Part shown: in pieces, positions 1 to 53,800 of the stretch
How the letters are laid out: each line of letters opens with the position of its first letter
How positions within the stretch are numbered: position 1 is the stretch's first letter
NCBI GenBank assembly: GCA_963989245.1
Contig: OZ022340.1
Coordinates: forward strand, 45,706,627 to 45,770,626
Direction of reading: 5' to 3'
Length of the DNA: 64,000 nt
From: Nansenia antarctica
Taxonomy: Eukaryota > Chordata > Actinopteri > Argentiniformes > Microstomatidae
Translations under genes and position numbers: made by a program
The notes under the pieces: generated by a model
Databases searched by the model: none
What the model was told of the DNA's origin: nothing
The model's input: the letters and a program-made list of their open reading frames with translations, nothing else

Positions 1-800
1 GTATGAGGAGGATGTATCGGGGGGGATACACACCTGTGGACTATTTTTCACCTTAGTGTCACAAATTAAACTATCACTATAGATAGACTAAATTGGACTA
101 AAATGATGGACACCGACTGAATAACTGAGGGGGGAAGACAGGCTGTAAATTGTCAATCCCATCTGGCAACCGCTTATTATCGCTGTTTGTTCATCGCATA
201 GGCTAGCCTACACATTAATAATAAAATAAAATAAATAGCCTATATATTCGTCTTTTTTTAATAAAGAAGGAATCAGAATATGTGACAATTTTAATTTTAG
301 CAAATTGTATTCAAATTGTTGAAGAGGGAATTATTTTCACCGGACATTATGACCGAAGAGGTTTAAATATGTCGGACTTCAACAGATTTTACCGGACAAA
401 GACCGGTAATTACCGGTTAACGGAAACCCAGAATGGAATAACACAGTATCCTCATCAGTGGAAAAAAAAAGGGACTGCGTGTGTCATCTAGTTGTGTAGT
501 GATGTGTTTTTAGCATGTTCATATTCTTATCAGCGTGTTGTGATGTGCTTAACGTGCAGAGCAGCTAACATGATGCAGCTAACGATGTTCTTTGCTAGCT
601 AGCTAGCTATCTAGCGTGTTGGAGCACAGTCAAGGTTGCCAATTATTTCATGTTACAGGCCTATGTATCATTGAAGTGATGCTCCCCCCCCCCCCCTCAT
701 TAAATTCCAAATGTTTTCTTGTCATTCTTGCTTGCTGTCTGTCTCCCTCTCCCACACTGTCCCCCCCCCCCCCCCACCCCACATCTCTCTCCGTTCCCAG
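1..800. other. ap2a1 intron, non-coding start of window
   Basis: No exon was found before the acceptor ending at 800. The missing upstream ap2a1 exons must lie outside the window. The stretch is AT-rich and contains short runs of AGCT-type repeats near 590-620 and poly-C tracts at 685-697 and 764-779. Bases around 481-520 resemble 61141-61180 in the rras intron, so part of this is probably a dispersed repeat. Confidence 0.6.
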
Positions 801-39361
<38,561 letters not shown>

Positions 39362-39625
39362 GGTTTGGAACAAGCTTCCCACTGCTGTCAGGACTGCAGT
39401 CACTCTCTATCTTCCGCCGGAGACTGAAGACCCATCTCTTCAGGCTACACCATAACTGTCCCTCCTGAGACATCTACTATATATTCCTTCTTTTAGTTCC
39501 AGGCCTGAGCATAGACTACTTTTTCCTGCTATGACTGGTGGATAGATGATTCACTTACTTAGTCAAATGTATTTGTTGTAACTCGCTTTGGATCAAGGCG
39601 TCTGCTAAATGTAATATGTTGCCAG
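39362..39625 (+). mobile_element. L2-like LINE 3' fragment
   Basis: Same 3' end as the LINE at 19813-24914: a decayed form of the C-terminal coding end, then the tail with ctttggatcaaggcgtctgc and taaatg. Confidence 0.8.
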
Positions 39626-40124
39626 GGGGTGAGTATGCCTATGGGACAAACAAGGTTATCTCTGGGCCTTCATGTGAAAAGAGGCACCAGCGACCAGGGC
39701 GCAAGATAAAGCAGCGTCCCATGATGCATCCCGGCACAAAATCAAATCTATGTTATAGCATAATTATCAGTAAAAAAACAAAAAAAACGTAGTTTGGTGT
39801 GATGGAGGCTGGCGGGTGAAACTTAAAAAGAACAAAAGAAAGCCCTTCCGCTGCTACTTATTTATTGGACCAATGCACACTCTTGTATTGATCATTATTA
39901 GAGACCAAGCTCTCTTAATTATTATATAACATTATCATTCAACATCAAGCAGCGTATGTCAAGTCTGCAATGACGTAGGCTAATGCAGAAGAACAAAGTA
40001 ACCCATTACGTATTGCGATCGTGGATCATTGGAGATTATGCATGATTGCATTGTGTAGCCGTAGGTGTAAATATATAGCAGTGAAGACAGTGTTTTCAAT
40101 AATGTATGGTTACTGTTTATGCAT
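39626..40124. other. Intergenic sequence, nothing recognised
   Basis: AT-rich sequence between the L2 fragment and the inverted-repeat region. No open frame or repeat was identified. Confidence 0.4.
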
Positions 40125-40736
40125 GATAGTCCTTGGGCCAAACCCCCAAATTGAACATTTCACTACCAAATTCTGGGCAAATCCTAGATGTGATTTTCTT
40201 ATTCCTATACATCCCTAGATTATGTTTTGATATGATAGACCTTTTGGATTGGCAGCTTATTAGTAGTTATCACCTCGTAAAGGTACGGAGTGCTTTTTTC
40301 ATAACCGGAGTTTTGCCTAGAAAAGTCCCCTGCCATATCCTGCTCCCCTTCGCATGATTCGCGCCTAGCTGTGCTGTGATTGTGATAGAGACATGAGCCC
40401 TTTCATGTTCTTTATGCGCCTGAGTCTCCTAAACACGTAGAGACAAACCCCGAGTCGATCAATGATTCCTACGATGAGCTATGGTAACTTTACCGCACCT
40501 ACCCCCTACCGATGAATGCCTAATTTTTGCGGTTTTCCGGAGGTATTGTGCGGTAGGTGCGGGAAAGTTACCATAGCTCAGCGTAGGAAGCTCTGATCGA
40601 CTCGGGGTTGATCTCTACTTGTTCAGGAGACCCAGGCGCATAAAGCTAACCTGGCTCATGTTTCTATCACAAGCACAGCCCGAGCTATGCGCGACTGACG
40701 CGAAGGGGAGCAGAATATGGCCGGGGACTTTTTGAT
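40125..40736. repeat. Left inverted copy containing a palindromic element
   Basis: The segment matches the reverse complement of 44309-44906 over nearly its whole length. Within it, about 40321-40736 is itself an imperfect palindrome: aaaagtcccctgccatatcc at its left is mirrored by atatggccggggactttttg at its right, and gagctatggtaactttaccg is mirrored by gggaaagttaccatagctca around the centre near 40520. Confidence 0.88.
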
Positions 40737-41279
40737 GGGTAAAACATTTTACCTAATAGATATCACCATGAAACTTCCCCAGTTGATTACTTACATTGAG
40801 ACAATAATTTTTTGTATTACAAGTTTTCAGAAATGTTCTGTTTAAATATGCAAATGATGTATTATCTACTTAAAATATGAGTTAATTTGCATATCTTTAA
40901 AGAACATTTGGACCACAGATTGGATAAAGACAGTAATTAATTACTATACATCCCTAGAATATTATTTGATGTGATAGACCTTGTTGGACCTTGTTGTTAG
41001 TAGTTTAATACCTTATCCCCTCTTAAAGTATGGACTGCTGTCATTTAAAATGTGTGTTAGCCTACGTTCTGTACGGGAGTGGACCCGAATGCAGGACACT
41101 GAGGCGGAGGCAGATGAACAGTTACATTTATTTAGCCCACAAGGCAGTGAAAGCTGTAGGTGTATGGAGTCCGGTGGTAGGTGTGGTCCAAAATTGGGAG
41201 ATGTTTTCTGATTTCTGCCGCCCTCAACAAAGTTCTCCATAAGTCCAGGTTTTGGGGTGACACCAGGTTTGAGTTGGAG
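40737..41279. other. Intergenic sequence with short homologies to 44170-44312
   Basis: AT-rich. Bases about 40840-40885 and 41080-41115 (gtggacccgaatgcaggaca) recur in inverted orientation at about 44170-44225 and 44280-44312, so this is part of the same rearranged repeat. No gene found. Confidence 0.5.
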
Positions 41280-41675
41280 TCATCATCAGAGCAGTGGATG
41301 ATGCTGTCCATAATCAGAGCAGTGGATGATGCTGTCCATGATCAGAGCAGTGGGTGATGCTGTCCATGATCAGAGCAGTGGGTGATGCTGTCCATGATCA
41401 GAGCAGTGGATGATGCTGTCCATGACAGAGCAGTGGATGATGCTGTCCATGATCAGAGCAGTGGATGATGCTGTCCATGATCAGAGCAGTGGATGATGCT
41501 GTCCATGACAGAGCAGTGGATGATGCTGTCCATGATCAGAGCAGTGGATGATGCTGTCCATCATCAGAGCAGTGGATGATGCTGTCCATGATCAGAGCAG
41601 TGGATGATGCTGTCCATGATCAGAGCAGTGGATGATGCTGTCCATCATCAGAGCAGTGGATGATGCTGTCCATGC
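41280..41675. repeat. 28-bp minisatellite, about 14 copies
   Basis: The unit is atcagagcagtggatgatgc plus tgtccatg, with 26-bp variants lacking tc. It lies between the two inverted copies. Confidence 0.95.
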
Positions 41676-42009
41676 CGCTTTCTTGGCAGGTTGCTGCTGC
41701 ATTCACCTGAAGTTGGATCCATCATTAGACTTACACTTACTGCTGATGATGTGGGTCTCTGAAATAGAGGAATACATCTAGTTTGACATTAAATTACCAA
41801 CCTTATTCTAAACTAAAATATTGTCAGGGTGCAGTAATTGGGGCAGATCTCATTACAACTTAGAGGGGCTACAAACAAGGAATCTTCTGTAAATGTAATG
41901 TAAATTAAGTTACATTAATATTACTACAATATAAAACCCTGTCTCAAGCCTGGGTACACAACAGGCTACTTTGCTAGTTTAGCTAGCTAACTAAAGTGTT
42001 ATTAACTAT
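41676..42009. other. Intergenic sequence, nothing recognised
   Basis: AT-rich sequence between the minisatellite and the LINE tail. No feature supported. Confidence 0.4.
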
Positions 42010-42145
42010 AAATAATAATAATGCATTTTATTTGTATTGCACTTTTCATTCAAAAGAATTTCAGAGTGCTACAGAGTAAAAAAAACTAAAACATAATAAG
42101 TAAAACAACTCAAAATAAATCACAAAAATGAACACAGTTCAACAG

Positions 42146-43792
42146 TCAAAGGCCTGTCTTAAAAGAGTCCAGGCTCTGTACTGCCCATAGCTGGCTAGGA
42201 AGGCTGTTCCACAGGCTCTGTACTGCCCTTAGCTGGCTAGGAAGGCTGTTGCACAGGCTCTGTACTGCCCTTAGCTGGCTAGGAAGGCTGTTCCACAGGC
42301 TCTGTACTGCCCTTAGCTGGCTAGGAAGGCTGTTCCACAGGCGCTGTACTGCCCTTAGCTGGCTAGGAAGGCTGTTGCACAGGCTCTGTACTGCCCTTAG
42401 CTGGCTAGGAAGGCTGTTCCACAGGCGCTGAGAGCCGAACAGAAGGCTCGGTCCCCCATGGTGCGGAGCCTGGTATTGGGGACCTGGAGGAGCAAACTGT
42501 TTGAAGACCTGAGGGTGCGGGTGGAGGTTTGTGGAGTGATGAGTTCTTGTAGATAGGGAGGTGCGTGTCCGTTGATGCATTTGTGGGTGAGAAGAAGGAC
42601 TTTGTAGTCAACCCTGAATGAGACAGGGAGCCAGTGTAGTGAGTGTAGAACAGGGGTTATGTGCTTGTATTTGTGGACTCTCATCAGGATCCTGGCAGCG
42701 CTGTTCTGGATGTATGGCAGCTTCTGTATGCTTTTGCCAGGAATCCCGATGAAGAGCATTGCATTTATTCATGCATTGAATATTGCAGTAGTCAAAGGCA
42801 TGGACAAGTTCTCTGCATCTGACAGGGTTAGAGTGGGACGGAGTTTGGAAATATTTCTGAGATGATAGAAGGAGGTTTTGCACAGGTGTTTTATTTGGTC
42901 ACTGAAGGTCAGGTGAGGGTCAAACCTAACCCCCAGATTTGAAACTGAGGAGGAGAAGAGGATGACTTGACCCTCGAAGGTGAGCTGTGATATGGGCGAA
43001 GACTGAACCTGGTGTGGGGTGCCAACAAGACGAGCTTCGGATTTGTTACTGTTTAACTGAAGGAAGTTGTTGTTCATCCATGCCTTTATCTCCTCAAGAC
43101 AGGTGGTGAGACATGACATGGCTGCAGAGGGGCTTGGGGTAGTTTTAATGTAGAGCTGTGTGTCATCAGCATAACAATGGAAAGACATCCCATATCTGGT
43201 GATGACACGACCGAGGGGGAGCATGTAGGTGATGAAGAGGATGGGGCCGAAAACCGACCCCTGTGGAACACCACAGGTAACAGGGAGAAGTCTGGACTTG
43301 CATCCTCCCAGTGAGACGTATTCAGTCCTGCCAGAGAGATAGGACTGAAACCACTTCAGTGCAGAGTCTGAGAGTCCAATGGTGGTGTGGAGGCGCTCTA
43401 GGAGGATAGTGTGATCCACCATGTCAAATGCTGCTGTCAGGTCCAGGAGGATGTCATTAGCAGTTCATTCGTCACCCTTAGCATAGCCGTTTCTGTACTC
43501 TGTGGGCTGAGCGAAAGCCTGACTGAAATCTTTCAAACAGGTTGTTGTGTTTGAGGTGATCCTGGAGTTGGGAAGCAACTTCCTTCACTAGCACCTTGGA
43601 CAGGAAGGCAAGGTTGGTGTATGACTTGAGCAGAGCAGTGGGAATGGGGTCCAGGGCGCAAGTGCATGATTTCATTCCTCTAAGGATTTCCATAATGTGG
43701 CTCTGTTGAACCTCTGTGAAACATGTGAGAGATGGCAAACTCCCAGGCGAGGGGTTGGTAGCAGAGGGAGACAGAGAGGAAGAGCTGGGCAT
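42146..43792 (-). pseudogene. LINE reverse transcriptase, frameshifted
   Basis: RT motifs on the minus strand: NNLFERFQSGFRSAH, then MVDHTILLERL, ALKWFQSYLSGRTEYV, TCGVPQGSVFGPILF and the catalytic YADDTQLY. The C-terminal region NSAARILMRVHKYKHITPVL and LHWLPV follows. At least three frame breaks. The last segment has six tandem copies of a 14-residue block NSLPSQLRAVQSLW. YADD is intact, unlike the LINE at 20528. Confidence 0.88.
42185..42426. repeat. 42-bp tandem duplication inside LINE coding sequence
   Basis: Six copies of aggctctgtactgcccttag followed by ctggctaggaaggctgttcc ac. Because 42 is a multiple of three, the duplication keeps the LINE frame. Confidence 0.93.
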
Positions 43793-43927
43793 CAGAGAGC
43801 GAATGTTGTTGACCTTGGATCTGAAAAAGTCAATGAAGCTGTTACATCGCTGCTCTGTAGCCTCAGTAGTGGGAGATGGTTGTGGCTTCAGGAGATGATT
43901 TATGGTAGAAAAAACTAGCTAGCTAGT

Positions 43928-43963
<36 letters not shown>

Positions 43964-44308
43964 TTGCATTTACATAGCACCTTTCAGGGAACCCAAGGTC
44001 GCTTCGTTATCTAACCAGTAACCAGCTATACATTACCACTAACTCTAAACTAGCTTGCTAACTTACCTCTAAATATGGATCTGGCTGGGGCTAAGTTAAT
44101 TTATTTGAGGAGGTAAACACACACTTTATTTGTTTTAAGCACTTTGTTTTAGATTGTTATTCTGGAAAACTATGTAAATTAACGCATATTTTAAGTAGAT
44201 AATGTATCATTTGTATATTTAAACATACAAATTCAGAAAACAATAAATGTACCCATCCATGGGTTTGACCTTTCATCTGACTCCGCCTCAGTGTCCTGCA
44301 TTCGGGTC

Positions 44309-44906
44309 CACAAGTCCCCTGCCATATTTTGCTCCCCTTCACGTCAGTCGCGCATAGCTCGGGCTGTGCTTGTGATAGAGACATGAGCCAGGTTAGCTTT
44401 ATGCGCCTGGGTCTCCTGAACACGGAGAGATCAACCCCGAGTCGATCAGAGCTTCCTACGCTGAGCTATGGTAACTTTCCCGCACCTACCGCACAATACC
44501 TCCGGAAAACCGCAAAAATTAGGCATTCATCGGTAGGGGGTAGGTGCGGTAAAGTTACCATAGCTCATCGTAGGAATCATTGATCGACTCGGGGTTGGTC
44601 TCTACGTGTTTAGGAGACTCAGGCGCATAAAGAACATGAAAAGGCTCATGTCTCTATCACAACCACACCACAGCTAGGCGCGAATCATACGAAGGGGAGC
44701 AATATATGGCAGGGGACTTTTCTAGGCAAAACTCCGGTTTTGAAAAAAGCACTCCGTACCTTTACGAGGTGATAACTACTAATAAGCTGCCAATCCAAAA
44801 GGTCTATCATATCAAAACATAATCTAGGGATGTATAGGAATAAGAAAATCACATCTAGGATTTGCCCAGAATTTGGTAGTGAAAAATGGTTTGGCCCAAG
44901 GACTAT
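44309..44906. repeat. Right inverted copy containing a palindromic element
   Basis: Reverse complement of 40125-40736, including the internal palindrome (about 44310-44725, centre near 44515). The outer edge ends ccaaggactat at 44906. Confidence 0.88.
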
Positions 44907-45497
44907 GAGCGAGAAAGCGACAACGCGGGTTGTGCATGCGGCAATAAAAAGAATGAACGTCATGAGATTACTGGGGTTTTGCACAAAACGGGGGTTTTGC
45001 CGTGGGATAATGCAGCTGCATGTTTTTGTAAACGTCTGTGCAACAATAGCGTCAGGGATAGTTAACGTTCAATCGAAAGGTACGATTCATCACAATAAAA
45101 TGCCGAGGTCTTCAGGCGAATTGATGATGGTGTAAATAAATGGAGCGTGCGCGCGCGCGTCAGAGTCAGGCACGAGCGCTGATTGGCTGAAAATGACATC
45201 ACATATGTACTATTCTTAGCTTCTAGAAACGGCATTACCTCATCTTTTTCCTCGCACAGGTATAGACATACAACAACAAATGCTGTTACAGTCGCAGACT
45301 GGACGAGGAAAAGGAAGGGAGTAAAGTCGAAAGAGCGACCTGACTAGTTAGACTAGTTATTTAGCTGGTTTGATCCTATTAGATTCTTCGGGCATTTGTT
45401 TTTTAGCTCTTTTGGGTTGATTTGTATCTAGTTATCAGCAAGCAAGTTGATTCGTGCGATATTGCCTGCTGTTTTCGGTTTGGTCAAACTCGTTATT
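44907..45497 (+). other. Upstream region and 5' untranslated exon of the phosphatase gene
   Basis: A consensus GTAAGT donor at 45498 and a matching acceptor aatacag at 45801-45807 suggest an untranslated first exon ending at 45497. In-frame reading from the ATG back through this exon meets a TAG at 45404 with no ATG after it. An inverted CCAAT box (ATTGG, 45182-45186) and a GC/CG-rich stretch at 45146-45165 suggest a promoter near 45150-45300. The transcription start is not determined. Confidence 0.45.
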
Positions 45498-45807
45498 GTA
45501 AGTATCTATATGAAACATCTTACATCGTTTTGTAATGTTCTGCATTTTAAAAAAAAAATCATAATTGTATGCATGTTTAGCCTATTATTTCGCAAAATGC
45601 ATGACGCAACAAAAATAACCTCATTCTGCAAAAATGTAAATGCGTTTAAATTTCAATTGTTGTTTTTCGTTTTGATTTGAAGCAATATCATAAAGTGCAA
45701 AGACAGCCTGTATATGAATGTATGTCTTATTTGCTATCGTTTTTGTATTGCTACTAATTACCTTACTCGGTCTTAAAATGAACACACTTCTTTTTTTTGG
45801 AATACAG

Positions 45808-48397
<2,590 letters not shown>

Positions 48398-48442
48398 TGG
48401 AGGAACAGACCATGGAAAAGTGTGTGTGTGTTTGTGCGTGTG

Positions 48443-48510
<68 letters not shown>

Positions 48511-48960
48511 TGTGCGTGTGTGTGTGTGCGTGCGTGTGAGAGAGGAACTGAAGAAATGAAATGCATGTATAATACTGTATGTCTGTCTGTGACATGTTCA
48601 CAGAGAGAGGTCTGATGGAATACTTTGTCTTATAAATGCCTATTTATTGTTGACATTCAAAAGCACTAATGCCTATGTTTAAAGACTTGATCATCTTGAT
48701 TCTTATTTATTGATTGACAGGAATCAAGTGATTCGTTTATTGTTGTTATTTATAAAAATGAATATTTTGAGGATGGTATTTTTTTGGCACTGGCTTGTAA
48801 TTGAGATCAGTGTTCATTAAAGATGACATATTTCAGCTTCTTTTATTGTGTGCTTTTCACTGCATTATTGACTCTGGTGCTGTATTGCCCCCATTAGCAG
48901 ACATTATTGAAACAAAGCAAAAGAAATCTGGAATGTTTCGAATATTAAAATAAACGTTCA
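48398..48960 (+). terminator. Phosphatase 3' untranslated region with polyadenylation signals
   Basis: After the stop comes a (GT)n tract at 48440-48506, then AT-rich sequence. ATTAAA at 48816-48821 is followed by T/GT-rich sequence near 48840, and AATAAA lies at 48949-48954. Either could end the transcript. Confidence 0.5.
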
Positions 48961-49717
48961 TTTAATGTAACCAGGACACCTAATTGAAATTATAAACTAT
49001 TTATTTTTTAAGAGAGACTTTTCCTAATAAACCATTTAATGTACAACACGTACAGTACATAATCATCAGATTACATCTGAATATGATTTCACCTCTTTAA
49101 TGACATGAACACATAGTATTACAGTTTGTGTCTTAATGAATAATGTCATAAACATATTCAAATGCATAGAATCCTCTATGCTTTGTACATGCATTACTGA
49201 ATGGCTTATATACAGTATGTAAACTACTTCATCAATACATGTGAAAGAATATCAATATCTCAATGAAAGTTGGGTGGAAAACACTCAGCAGAGGCCTTAG
49301 TAACGGTGTATGATGAACACGCCCATAGAAATGACTCACGTCCGGTTAAGGGGAGGGGAGAATTATTGACTCATGATGATTGAATCCCAAAGTGTATTTC
49401 TTTTTGTTCCTGTACATAGGCCTATTCTATTTACTGTTCCTGTACATAGGCCTATTCTATTTACTGTTCCTGTACATAGGTCTATTCTATTTACTGTTCC
49501 TGTACATAGGCCTATTCTATTTAGTACAACTATAGGATTGGTTTCCAATTATTCTAGTCCACACTTCACTCATGTAGAGGTTAATTAGAGAAACTTTAGA
49601 ATCCACACAATGTGGAAATGTGCCTTTGGTCTCACAGTGGCATACACAGTCTAGCTTGTTAGAACCAGACTCATCATAGGAATAGTGAACGCATCATAAT
49701 AATAACCTAACCCTAAC
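48961..49717. other. Intergenic sequence with a small minisatellite
   Basis: Four copies of a 30-bp unit (atttactgttcctgtacata plus ggcctattct) lie at 49410-49521. Nothing else recognised. Confidence 0.6.
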
Positions 49718-50153
49718 TAGTTGGGGGCCTTAGGGCTATATGAGGCTATGTTCGTGCAAATTTGTGCAAAAGCACCAAATTTGGCCCAGATGTAGCTCAG
49801 AGTATGCTCTAATGATTTAGCCAGGGCGCCCGAGCCAGCGACCACTGGGGTCGCCATGGCGGCCAAATCAATATGGCCGCCCTCCGAAAAAGGTTTTGGC
49901 TATAACTTTTGAACCAAATTAGCTTCAAATAAAAACTTGGTGTCTTATTTATGTTTCTTGGCCATTAGAAACACATTGGAATGCTTATATTTATAATTGG
50001 GTGTGTCTGGACCCCTAATTTGCATATTTCCAAGATGGGGCTCCCCGAAAATGAAAAAAATAAAAATAATAATCCAATATTGAATGTTGGGGAGCATGTG
50101 GGAGGGCCAGACCTCGTGAACTTAAAGACAGTTACAATTTGAATTTGAATTTT

Positions 50154-50351
50154 TTGTTATTTTTTCTGAGTGGGGCAGTCCCACTCATATTTTTCCTTTT
50201 TATTGACAGTTACAGTGAAGATTTAGACAGGAAGGATGGGTGAGAGAGAGAGGAGGGATGACATGCAGGATATGTCCCCGTCCGGAATCGAACCGGGGAC
50301 CCTGCGGTTACATGGTCAGCGCTTAACCCGCTACACCACCTAAGCTCCCCT
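50154..50351 (-). mobile_element. tRNA-derived SINE, copy 3
   Basis: Same family as 10980-11189 and 17164-17372. The flanking duplication gaatttgaatttt lies at 50141-50153 and 50352-50364. The tRNA-like head is on the minus strand. Confidence 0.88.
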
Positions 50352-50856
50352 GAATTTGAATTTTAAAAAGCTGTTTACAGTACAACTACTATTTTCTTCC
50401 TCACGTAAGTTAAAATTCATCATTCATCATCAGTCATTTTCATAATCTTACAATAATTCCAGGATCCCACTCTCTGCACCTCACAACATTAGCTAGCTAG
50501 TTAGCTGGCTAGCTAACGCCCAGGCTCCACTATGGCCATCGAGTGTTGCGTCTGCGTTGCGTTGCGTCCGGAATTGCTGTCAGCCAGGGAACGTTGCTTT
50601 TGTAATCAATGAAAGGTGCTCCACTGCCTACGTTGCGTCCGCGTTGCGTTGTGGCTGATGGCTGCGTCCAAAGTAAAAATTCGGCAAAGTTTGATTTCTG
50701 ATGGCGAACGCGAATGTATATTTACTATTGTACGTATATTGGTTGTTGGTTATAATTGTATAAGCAGCCCATTGTCATATATGCATTCTTATCATTTCAA
50801 TTGATAGGAGACATGCTGAAAATAAGGTATTGTCTTGTTTTACTTCTGTCTACAAC
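50352..50856. other. Left inner part of the 6-kb element
   Basis: Non-coding. A repeated gcgttgcgt motif lies at 50548-50650. Bases 50728-50753 recur almost exactly at 61477-61502 in an rras intron (ttggttgttggttataattg). No gene supported. Confidence 0.45.
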
Positions 50857-53800
50857 CAGGGTTCGAGTTATGTGGGAGCCAATGGGAGCTGAGCTCCCAT
50901 AGAGATGGTCTGAGGCACTCTGAGCTCCCATGAAGGCAGTAAAATCAAAAAACTGTGGGGGTCGCTAATAATACATTACCACAACTATTATTTGATCAAA
51001 ATGTCAATGTAATGAATATTATTTAATTTATTTTATAAATATTGTAAAATAAACACGTTTTCCAAGAGAACTACGCGCACCATTAATCTCCTGTGAATGA
51101 CAGTATGCCGTTGACTGCCTGCACTTCACCACCAAGACACCATGGGGCGCAGTAGAATATAGTGCAACAGAAAAAGGTTGATTAATCAGCTGTGCGGTAA
51201 ACCGTTGGAACACACAGTGCACAGCTGATTAATCAATTAAACCAATAGAGTGAGACACCAGTTGCCTTTCAGGAAGTAGTGAGATCGTGCACCTAGCCTA
51301 TTATTGAGAAGCAAACATTAATTCATTAGCTATACAGGAGTATATTATACAGTAGCTACCATGCCGCCCAAAAAAAGGCCACTGCTGCCGACCGGGTCAT
51401 CAAGCCTAGAACATTTCGGGTTTTTATCAAAGAAACCTGCTATGACACCTAACGTTAGCCCTGCTGCTACTGTTACTGCTACTACTGCTGCTACTACTGA
51501 GGACTCTGCTACCAGGCCTGAACGCGCAACACCCACACACAGTTCAGATGAGGGGCAGAATGAAGAGGTAGGGGAGGCAACGCCACAGAACTGGGGAGAA
51601 GATCAGTGGAGATCCTGGAAAAAAAGAAACCCCTGGCTATTTGCAAATGAGGATGGCCTTGGATGCCTTGCCTGTAAAGAGGCAAAGACTCTTTTACTTT
51701 CAGAGAAAAAGTGGGGAGTGCATTTGGCGGATGCCTGGATCAATGGGACAGTAAGTAGCCCCGTTCAAAAGCAGTTGCGGAAAAAGATTTATATACACCG
51801 CGACAGTCATGCTCATAAACGAGCTGTTGAAATAGCAGAGCTTAAACAAAAGGAAGTGCTTCCTAAGAACGTAGCAGCACTCACTTCCATTATGTACAAG
51901 GAGACAGCAAGTTCGTTCAGGGCAGCCTATACTGTGGCTAAAGAAAGGATGCCATATACAAAACTGAATCCAATCATGAAGCTTAATGAGATGAATGGCG
52001 CGATAGTCGGCCCTACTCACCGATCTGATCATTCATGTGCACAGATTGTAGAGCACATTGCACAGGAGATGAAAAATAAATTCATTTCTAATGTCAAATC
52101 ACTTAATTCGAGTATAAGCATAACAATAGATGAAAGCACAATTCATGGACGAGCGTACATGATTATTTATGTCAGATGCGATGTCACTGGAAATGGAGAT
52201 GTGGACAATGTGTTTTTTGACATAGTTGAACTTGACCAGGGCACAGATGCCGAGTCCCTGTGCAATGCACTGAAAAACAGCCTTCGATCAGCGGGAATGG
52301 ATGACGAATTTCTTCGGGAAAACCTAATTAGCATAGCCACAGATGGGGCGGCCGTGCTAACAGGGAGAGTGAATGGACTCATAGCTAGACTGAAACGGGA
52401 CTTCCCTCGGCTGCAGGCAGTTCACTGTCTCGCGCATCGGTTAGAATTAGCGGTGAATGACTCATTGAAGGAGGTGACTGGCTGTAATCATTTAGAGTTT
52501 TTCCTCTCAAAACTCTATGCTCTTTACCACCAGTCCTCGAAAAATGCAAGGGAATTACAGGAAGCAGCTGCGGAACTGAACCTGCAGATACTGAAAATAG
52601 GGAAAGTGTTTACAATAAGATGGGTGTCCAGCAGTTTCAACACTGTCAAAGCTGTGCTGAAGGATTTTCCAGTGTTAGCACGTCACTTTAAATCAGCTAG
52701 TGAAGATGGCTCACGCTCCGGTATGGAGAAGGCCAAGTACACTGGTTTACGCATCTGACATCCACTGGATTTCTCTCTGATTTAGCAACAATGAAAGACG
52801 TGTTACGTGAACTACAAAGTCTCTCCCTGAAACTACAGAAACGCGACACATCCCTGATTGATGCAAGCCGCCACATTCACCAAACGATCGAGGTGCTCTC
52901 TGCCATGAAGGACCAGGGAGGGAAAACAGAAATGAAAGTCAAAATGGCCATAACCAGCGGTCAGTTCAAAGAGGTTGCTCTCACCGAAACGCAACGTAAA
53001 ATAAACAAGTCCCAATTTTACCAGTCAATTATTGATAATCTCACCAAGCGTCTCCCTGACAGTGAGCTGGTAAGCATGTTGAAGCCTCTGGATCAGCACT
53101 TCTGGCCAAAAGAGAGGGCAGAACTTGTTCTATTTGGAGAGCGTGAGGTGGGGAAGTTTGCTAAACTTCTCGGAGAGCCTTCGAGTGATGCTGTCAGTGA
53201 GTTCAGAGACTGGAAATTACAAGACAAGGAACAGCAGGGTAAAACCTTGAAAAGACCAAAACACTTTTCTTCCGACCTCTGCAGAGTGTGAGAGGGGCTT
53301 TTCTGGATGCAATGACACTGACAGTCAGAACAGGAACCGGCTGCAAGCCAGGAGCCTTACCGCATTGTTGTTCGTGGACTTAAATGGGCCTCCGATCGAC
53401 AAATTTGACCCTCTCCCGTTCATCCAATCTTGGATAAAGAAAGGACATCGGACGTCAGCATCATGGGTTCCAGGACCGCGACCGCAGCCTACTGAAAACA
53501 GACCACTTTGGTCTATCTTGTCTCCGTAAAGGTAAGGTGGCTTTTACTTTTTACTAACCTAGTGTACTAACCTAAACTGTCACTGTACCCAACCCTAACT
53601 ATATGTTTACATGCCAACTAATTAGCTAATTCATTTCTGTCATTTAGAGCTGAGGGGAGCAACAGAGAGACGGACAACAGGACAGCAACTGAGAGACAGA
53701 CAACAGGACAGTAACAGAGAGACAACGGGAGAGGAGAGCAATAGAGACAGAACTGAATGCACTGAACTTTTTTTTATTCTTTGCATTATTAACACTGTTG

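Larger units (their letters stand above)
42010..43910 (-). mobile_element. APE-type LINE of the L2/CR1 group, 5'-truncated
   Basis: Runs on the minus strand from about 43905 to an ATTATT-type tail near 42010-42030. It differs from the L2-like LINE at 19813. It carries an internal tandem duplication in its 3' coding region (42185-42426). A second short LINE tail with (ATA)n lies at 43928-44010. Confidence 0.8.
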
